A stretch of DNA of 64,000 bases, taken from assembly GCA_002349055.1 (NCBI GenBank), contig DECD01000014.1:14491-78490 (forward strand), given 5' to 3'. Under the pieces are notes generated by a model. It did no database searches, was not told the origin of the DNA, and worked only from the letters and a program-made list of their open reading frames with translations. Source of the DNA: Bacteroidales bacterium UBA2939. GTDB lineage: Bacteria; Bacteroidota; Bacteroidia; Bacteroidales; P3. The translations under genes were made by a program, and so were the position numbers. Positions 60,010 through 64,000 of this stretch are shown here, one piece after another; positions within the stretch are counted from its first letter, which is position 1, and each line of letters opens with the position of its first letter.

Positions 60010-60187
60010 CAAAAAAATTTTGACATAGACGCTGACAAAAGAAAAAAAATTACATTTTTTTGATTCAAAAGGTATTCGCAGGCATACCACCGATTGAGAA
60101 CCAAAAATAAACTGTAACAACTGTAACTGTAACGTTTGGCATCGAAAAGCATTGTAAGAAAGAACCTTACACCCAGACCTGTGACAA
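60010..60187. other. Gene-free repeat-poor AT-rich DNA
   Basis: No gene seen. CTGTAACAACTGTAACTGTAACG at about 60113-60135 is a small tandem CTGTAA run just left of the inverted repeat. Confidence 0.4.
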
Positions 60188-60245
60188 ATGACAGTTATGA
60201 CAATTAAAAAAGGATACCCCCAAAATTAACTGTCATAACTGTCAT
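60188..60245. repeat. Perfect 15-base inverted repeat (TGACAGTTATGACA type)
   Basis: ATGACAGTTATGACA (60188-60202) and TGTCATAACTGTCAT (60231-60245) around a 28-base spacer, with extra TGACA and TGTCAT half-sites at both edges. Confidence 0.85.
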
Positions 60246-60447
60246 CTGTCATAAAAATATCCTTAATATTTAAAAATCAACAAAATACAATTTCCACAAA
60301 CTGTCGTTTCCAGAAAAAAACGTGACAAAAAGGTATCAAAATCCTGCAAAAACACCTCAAAAAATCCCTCTTTCACCCCACGTTTCGCCACTTTTCCCCC
60401 TCCAAAAGCCCACATCATCGCTTCCAATAAACCCATTAAACAACCTT

Positions 60448-60559
60448 TCAATTTTCAAATTTCAATTTTCAATTCTTAATTCTTAACTCTTAATTCTTAA
60501 TTCCCCTCCCTCCTCCCTATCAACTCCGTGTCAACTCCGTATCAACTCCGTATCAACTC
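60448..60559. repeat. Clustered simple repeats: TTCAATTTTCAA, TTAATTC and TATCAACTCCG
   Basis: Three repeat classes in a row: AATTTTCAATT units, then CTTAATTCTTAA units, then an 11-base array (60518, 60529, 60540, 60551). The first class is also translated inside mfd, and the last is complementary to 43192-43229. Confidence 0.8.
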
Positions 60560-60900
60560 TCACTCCACATCTGTTAATTTTAACTTAAAAATCCGACCAA
60601 TTCGCCCGCAATTGACCTGCGCAGCTTCGAGTAATTAGCCCGCAATTAACAACCTGCGACCCCCGCAAGGGGAGATGAACACCGCTGTAATAAATCAATT
60701 GAAGTGAATAAGCTTCGTTTAATTCGCGTCATTCGCCGTTATTAAACAACCAATCAAAATACTGACAACAAATTAATTAACGGAGAATTAACAGCAATTC
60801 GCGTTAAAAGAAAAACCTGCGTCAACCAATTAGCTAAATTAGAATAATTCGCCGTTTCTTTTCCAAGCTAATTGATCTTTCTCCCAAGTAGCACCCAAAG
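60560..60900. repeat. Degenerate AATTCGC / AATTAGC region
   Basis: About 340 bases without a gene, with many scattered AATTCGC, TTCGCGT and AATTAGC words in both orientations (for example AATTCGCCCGCAATT, AATTAGCCCGCAATTAAC). No regular period is evident by eye. Confidence 0.5.
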
Positions 60901-60912
60901 AACTCGAGGACG

Positions 60913-61503
60913 CTACTTTTCTTTCTTCACACGTTTCACGGTGTGTTTGATTTTGCCAATGATAAAGTTTAGTTCAAGGGTGGACTCTGTTTCGGCTGTC
61001 CGCAAGTCGGGCATCACTATATCCGAAAGGACCTCGCCGAAATGCTTCATCTTCTCGGCCTGCACCTGCTTGTCGGTCTCTTTATGCAATGCCACAAGCT
61101 CACGCTTCAAGCCCCGCACCTTCGTAAAAGTCTCTATGATGGCGAAAGTCACAGCCACCGCTCTCTCGCTTTTCAGGATGGTCGCCAGCATATAAAGACC
61201 CTTCTCCGTGAAGACTTTGGTACCACGACGATTATTGTCAGAGACTTTTGATATCAAAATTTTTGATTTCAGATCATGTAACTCACTCCTAGTCAGCTCA
61301 AACATATAATCTGACGGGAATTTATCCGGGTTGTTTCTCACCGCTTGATTCACAACACGAGTCTCTACACCATACAAGTCTGCCACATCGGCATCGGCGA
61401 TAACCTGCTGCTTACGGATGACAGCAATTTTGGCATAGACATCCGTCTCTGTAACGACAAGAACGTCTTGCGATTTCTTTATTGGCAACTTTTTATTACT
61501 CAT
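60913..61503 (-). CDS. ORF6N domain protein
   Basis: A 196-aa protein with an N-terminal ORF6N domain (about residues 20-110): VYAKIAVIRKQQVIADADVADLYGVETRVVNQAVRNN, FPSDYMFELTRSE, GTKVFTEKGLYMLATILKSERA. A helical C-terminal half follows. ORF6N is found in phage antirepressor-like and KilA-N-associated proteins and is thought to bind DNA. It is often a single accessory gene in Bacteroidales. A 26-base AT-rich palindromic motif in its coding region recurs, inverted, in its upstream region. Confidence 0.88.
   Translation of the reverse strand: MSNKKLPIKKSQDVLVVTETDVYAKIAVIRKQQVIADADVADLYGVETRVVNQAVRNNPDKFPSDYMFELTRSELHDLKSKILISKVSDNNRRGTKVFTEKGLYMLATILKSERAVAVTFAIIETFTKVRGLKRELVALHKETDKQVQAEKMKHFGEVLSDIVMPDLRTAETESTLELNFIIGKIKHTVKRVKKEK
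61246..61271. repeat. TTTTGATATCAAAA motif, copy inside the ORF6N gene
   Basis: Begins TTTTGATATCAAAATTTTTG and ends ATTTCA. It differs by one position from the complement of 61535-61560. It encodes LKSKILISK. Confidence 0.8.
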
Positions 61504-61534
61504 AACTTATTATTATTCAACCATCTATGAGTTT

Positions 61535-61560
61535 TGAAATCAAAATTTTTGATATCAAAA
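61535..61560. promoter_or_regulatory. TTTTGATATCAAAA motif upstream of the ORF6N gene
   Basis: Starts TGAAATCAAAATTTTTGATA and ends TCAAAA, 32 bases upstream of the ORF6N start codon and downstream of its -7 box, where a repressor would block transcription. Candidate autoregulatory operator. Confidence 0.4.
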
Positions 61561-61600
61561 TAGCAAAAACGGCCTTCTTCTTACTATCGGTTTGACGATG

Positions 61601-61608
61601 CAAAGATA
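61601..61608 (-). promoter_or_regulatory. -7 box (TATCTTTG) of the ORF6N gene
   Basis: TATCTTTGCATCG on the minus strand, divergent from the mfd promoter. The predicted leader is about 90 nt and contains the TTTTGATATCAAAA motif. Confidence 0.6.
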
Positions 61609-61649
61609 CATATATTTTTAATTGTGGCCAAGTTTCGGGATTTTTTTCG

Positions 61650-61657
61650 TATCTTTG
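61650..61657 (+). promoter_or_regulatory. -7 box (TATCTTTG) of mfd
   Basis: TATCTTTGCATTT about 31 bases upstream of the mfd ATG. Confidence 0.65.
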
Positions 61658-61688
61658 CATTTTGTTTTTGAAAAAAGATTTTGGGGGA

Positions 61689-64000
61689 ATGATTCTGACT
61701 GAACTATACCAAGAGAGTGCGCTCATCAAGCTGATTGACGAGAAGTTGCATTCGGCCAAGGTAAGGCTGCATGTGGACGGGATGACGGGGTCGCTGCCGG
61801 CGGTGGTCATCGCATCGCTGGCGCTGCGCCGTCCGACGGTGATCCAGCTGGTGATTGCACCATCAAAAGAGGAGGCCTACTACCTGCAAAACGACCTCGA
61901 AGCGTTGCTTCAAGACCTCCCCGCCTCCGGCGGAAATCCTGGAAATCCTGGAAATGGATTCGATAAGATTTCTCAAGATTCTGCCGAGACAGACAAATCG
62001 TGGAAATCAAAAGAAAATCTCCAAGATTCACAAGATTTCGCGAAGCGGGAGAACAAAGTGATGCTGTTTCCAACATCGTACCGCAAGGCCTACCACTACG
62101 ACCCCGAACAGACGGAGAACGCCAACATACTGATGCGGACGGAGGTAGTGAAAGCCCTTGGCGGCTCGGAGCCCGTCATCGTGGTCTCCTACCCCGAGGC
62201 ATTGAGCGAGAAGGTGGTGGCACAGCGCACCTTCGCCGCCAAAACCCTCCGCCTCTCGCGCGGCGGCAAGATGGACATGTGGGACCTCGTGGAGCGGCTG
62301 CAAGAACTGGGCTTCGAACGCGAGGACTTCGTGGTGGAACCCGGCCAGTACGCCGTGCGCGGCGGCATCGTGGACGTCTACAGTTTCGGCTCCGACTTGC
62401 CTTTCCGCATCGAGTTCTTCGACGACGAGGTGGACTCGCTGCGCACCTACGACACGGTGAGCCAACTCAGCGTGAAACAGCTGGACAGAATCGACATCAT
62501 ACCGAATCTGAGCGGTTTATCGGAGAAATCCGAGCACTCAAAACATTCAGAAAACGGCGAGAATAAAGTCTCCCTGATGGAGTATTTCGGGAGCGAGGAT
62601 GTGGTGTGGACGCAAAGCCTGATGATGGCGGCGGAGCAGATGGAGAAAATCCTGGCCGATACGCGCAAAGAATACGAGGCACGCCTGGCTGACAAGGAAC
62701 ACCCCATCGTCGGCACGCTGCCCAAGCCCGAGGAGATGAGCTGCCCAGCCAACGAGTTCCTCCACCGCCTGCTGGAATGCAAGATTGTGGAATACGGCAA
62801 CAGCCACTATTTCAGCCAAGCCGACAACCTCAAGGCCCAGAGCGAACCGCAGCCTGCCTTCAACAAGCAGTTCGACCTGCTCACCGCCAACCTCGCCGAC
62901 TATGCCGAGCGTGGCTACCGACTGATTATCACCGTCAGCAACGACAGTCAGGAGAAGCGACTCCGCAAAATCCTCGACGATACAGACGGCAACAACTTTC
63001 AATTTTCAATTTTCAATTTTCAATTATCCCATGGTTTTGTCGACCACGACGAGCGCGTGCTCTGCTATACCGACCATGAGATTTTCGACCGCTACCACAA
63101 ATACACCGTCAAGAGCCTCAGCGCCACGCACGAAGCACTGACGCTGAAGGAACTGTTCGAGCTGAAGCCAGGCGACTACGTGACCCATATCGACTACGGC
63201 GTGGGCCGTTTCAGCGGGTTGGAAAAGGTGACCGTCGACGGCAAGAGTCAGGAGTTGATACGCCTGATTTACAAGAACAACGACGTGCTCTACATCTCCA
63301 TCCACGGGCTGCACAAGATTAGCCGCTATGTGGGTCGCGAGGGCGAGGCGCCGCAGATGAACCGCCTGGGGTCGAACACATGGCAGGTGCTCAAGGCCAA
63401 GACCAAGCGACAGGTCAAGGACATTGCCAAAGACCTCATCGCCCTCTATGCCAAACGCAAGGCCTCGCAGGGCTTCGCCTTCGGTGCCGACTGCTCGTTG
63501 CAGGAGCAGATGGAAGCCTCGTTCCAATACGAGGACACGCCCGACCAGCTGAAGGCCACGGTGGCCGTAAAGCACGACATGGAGGACCGCGCACCGATGG
63601 ACCGTCTGGTGTGCGGCGACGTGGGCTTCGGCAAGACCGAGGTGGCCATCCGCGCCGCCTTCAAAGCCTGCTGCGACGACAAGCAGGTGGCCGTCCTGGT
63701 GCCCTCGACGGTGCTGGCCTTCCAGCACTACAACACCTTCAGCGAGCGACTGAAAGGGCTGCCCGTGAGGGTCGACTACCTCAACCGCTTCCGCACCACA
63801 AAAGAAAAGAACCAGATATACAAAGATGTGGAGGATGGCAAGATAGACATCCTCATAGGCACCCACGCCATCACTAACAAGAGCCTCAAGTTCAAGGACC
63901 TGGGGCTGCTCATCATCGACGAGGAGCAGAAGTTCGGCGTGAGCGTCAAGGAAAAGCTGAAACAGATGAAGGTGGGTGTCGACTGCCTAACCCTCACCGC
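61689..64000 (+). CDS. mfd: Transcription-repair coupling factor Mfd (3' partial)
   Basis: The first 770 residues of a protein usually about 1100-1150 aa; the window ends inside the helicase module. Mfd removes RNA polymerase stalled at lesions and recruits UvrA. Visible are the UvrB-like N-terminal domains (IQLVIAPSKEEAYYLQNDLE, VLFPTSYRKAYHYDP, REDFVVEPGQYAVRGGIVDVYS), the polymerase-interacting domain (GDYVTHIDYGVGRFSGLEK) and the first translocase motifs (RLVCGDVGFGKTEVAIRAAF with Walker A, IGTHAI, LLIIDEEQKFGV). Three in-frame low-complexity insertions are present: residues about 80-119, 275-294 and 435-447. The ATG at 61689 matches the family N-terminus. Confidence 0.95.
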   Translation, partial: MILTELYQESALIKLIDEKLHSAKVRLHVDGMTGSLPAVVIASLALRRPTVIQLVIAPSKEEAYYLQNDLEALLQDLPASGGNPGNPGNGFDKISQDSAETDKSWKSKENLQDSQDFAKRENKVMLFPTSYRKAYHYDPEQTENANILMRTEVVKALGGSEPVIVVSYPEALSEKVVAQRTFAAKTLRLSRGGKMDMWDLVERLQELGFEREDFVVEPGQYAVRGGIVDVYSFGSDLPFRIEFFDDEVDSLRTYDTVSQLSVKQLDRIDIIPNLSGLSEKSEHSKHSENGENKVSLMEYFGSEDVVWTQSLMMAAEQMEKILADTRKEYEARLADKEHPIVGTLPKPEEMSCPANEFLHRLLECKIVEYGNSHYFSQADNLKAQSEPQPAFNKQFDLLTANLADYAERGYRLIITVSNDSQEKRLRKILDDTDGNNFQFSIFNFQLSHGFVDHDERVLCYTDHEIFDRYHKYTVKSLSATHEALTLKELFELKPGDYVTHIDYGVGRFSGLEKVTVDGKSQELIRLIYKNNDVLYISIHGLHKISRYVGREGEAPQMNRLGSNTWQVLKAKTKRQVKDIAKDLIALYAKRKASQGFAFGADCSLQEQMEASFQYEDTPDQLKATVAVKHDMEDRAPMDRLVCGDVGFGKTEVAIRAAFKACCDDKQVAVLVPSTVLAFQHYNTFSERLKGLPVRVDYLNRFRTTKEKNQIYKDVEDGKIDILIGTHAITNKSLKFKDLGLLIIDEEQKFGVSVKEKLKQMKVGVDCLTLT
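61930..62045 (+). repeat. In-frame repeat insertion 1 in mfd
   Basis: Three GGAAATCCT units followed by CAAGATT units (four copies). It encodes about 39 Asn/Ser/Lys/Gln-rich residues (GGNPGNPGNGFDK, then SQDS and LQDSQDF) between two conserved strands of the UvrB-like domain. Confidence 0.75.
62511..62570 (+). repeat. In-frame low-complexity insertion 2 in mfd
   Basis: Units of the form CACTCAAAACATTCAGAAAA encode LSEKSEHSKHSENGENK, about 17-20 residues not expected in the family, before the conserved VSLMEYFG segment. Confidence 0.6.
62994..63028 (+). repeat. In-frame 7-base repeat insertion 3 in mfd
   Basis: Four TTTCAAT units in tandem, period seven, encode NNFQFSIFNFQLS. The same repeat is intergenic at 60448-60475 and around 46030. 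Confidence 0.85.

Noticed and set aside
60263..60451. 62-codon minus-strand ORF in the repeat block
   Set aside because: Low-complexity Phe/Gly/Lys composition over simple repeats, with no family or promoter.

Overview
The window comes from the chromosome of a Bacteroidales bacterium (phylum Bacteroidota); the family cannot be fixed from the sequence alone. The signs are the phylum-specific promoter form (TTTG about 20 bases upstream of TAnnTTTG, often TATCTTTGCA), the near absence of Shine-Dalgarno sites, a fused MurF-alanine racemase, a zinc-ligand-poor DksA-like protein, and type IX secretion (T9SS) genes: porX, gldK/porK, porP/sprF, a PorE-like protein and a C-terminal sorting-domain protein. 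Housekeeping coding regions are visibly GC-rich, while intergenic DNA and two accessory islands are AT-rich.

Layout. 1-4332: RND efflux pump (5' end cut by the window) and its TolC partner. 4490-6516: a small secreted DUF2147 protein and a dicarboxylate/amino-acid symporter. 6517-11221: accessory island 1, with a MntA-HepT type toxin-antitoxin pair, a DUF4160-DUF2442 pair, a DUF1016 nuclease-like gene whose N-terminus is split by an amber codon, a second near-identical DUF2442 gene, three copies of a 63-base leader repeat, a strongly folded non-coding segment and a CsgG/LpoB-like secreted protein. 11357-17331: dnaK, a membrane protein, an Omp85-type barrel, murF and tRNA-Pro. 17418-31509 (minus strand): a PorE-like protein coupled to lon; grpE-dnaJ-DUF2851-murF/alr; porP-gldK-ostA. 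31599-37914: an LRR protein, a membrane protein, an M23 peptidase, ornithine aminotransferase, and a fused double ABC ATPase. 37919-43072: a sorting-domain adhesin, a DksA-like protein, rimM, rpsP. 43374-57264: glmM (plus strand), then a long minus-strand run of glycosyltransferase, PspC, M3 peptidase, thioredoxin-like protein, mnmE, a membrane protein, uvrA, a secreted protein and porX. 57504-61503: accessory island 2 with a sorting-domain gene remnant, an AT-rich membrane protein, a YafQ-type toxin-antitoxin pair, about 900 bases of repeat-rich DNA and an ORF6N gene. 61689 to the end: mfd, cut by the window.

The most unusual property is the repeat content. At least six families of short palindromic or short-period repeats occur between genes, and the same families sit in-frame inside housekeeping genes. 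They lie in the linker and both halves of the ABC ATPase, in TolC (including its signal peptide), MnmE, PorX, the PorE-like signal peptide, a sorting-domain remnant and, three times, Mfd. This resembles the in-frame palindromic elements of Rickettsia but uses different sequences. The second point of interest is island 1, where one promoter-plus-leader module recurs after accessory genes and its longest copy runs into a structured RNA candidate. A shared palindrome upstream of dnaK and grpE suggests common control of the chaperone genes.
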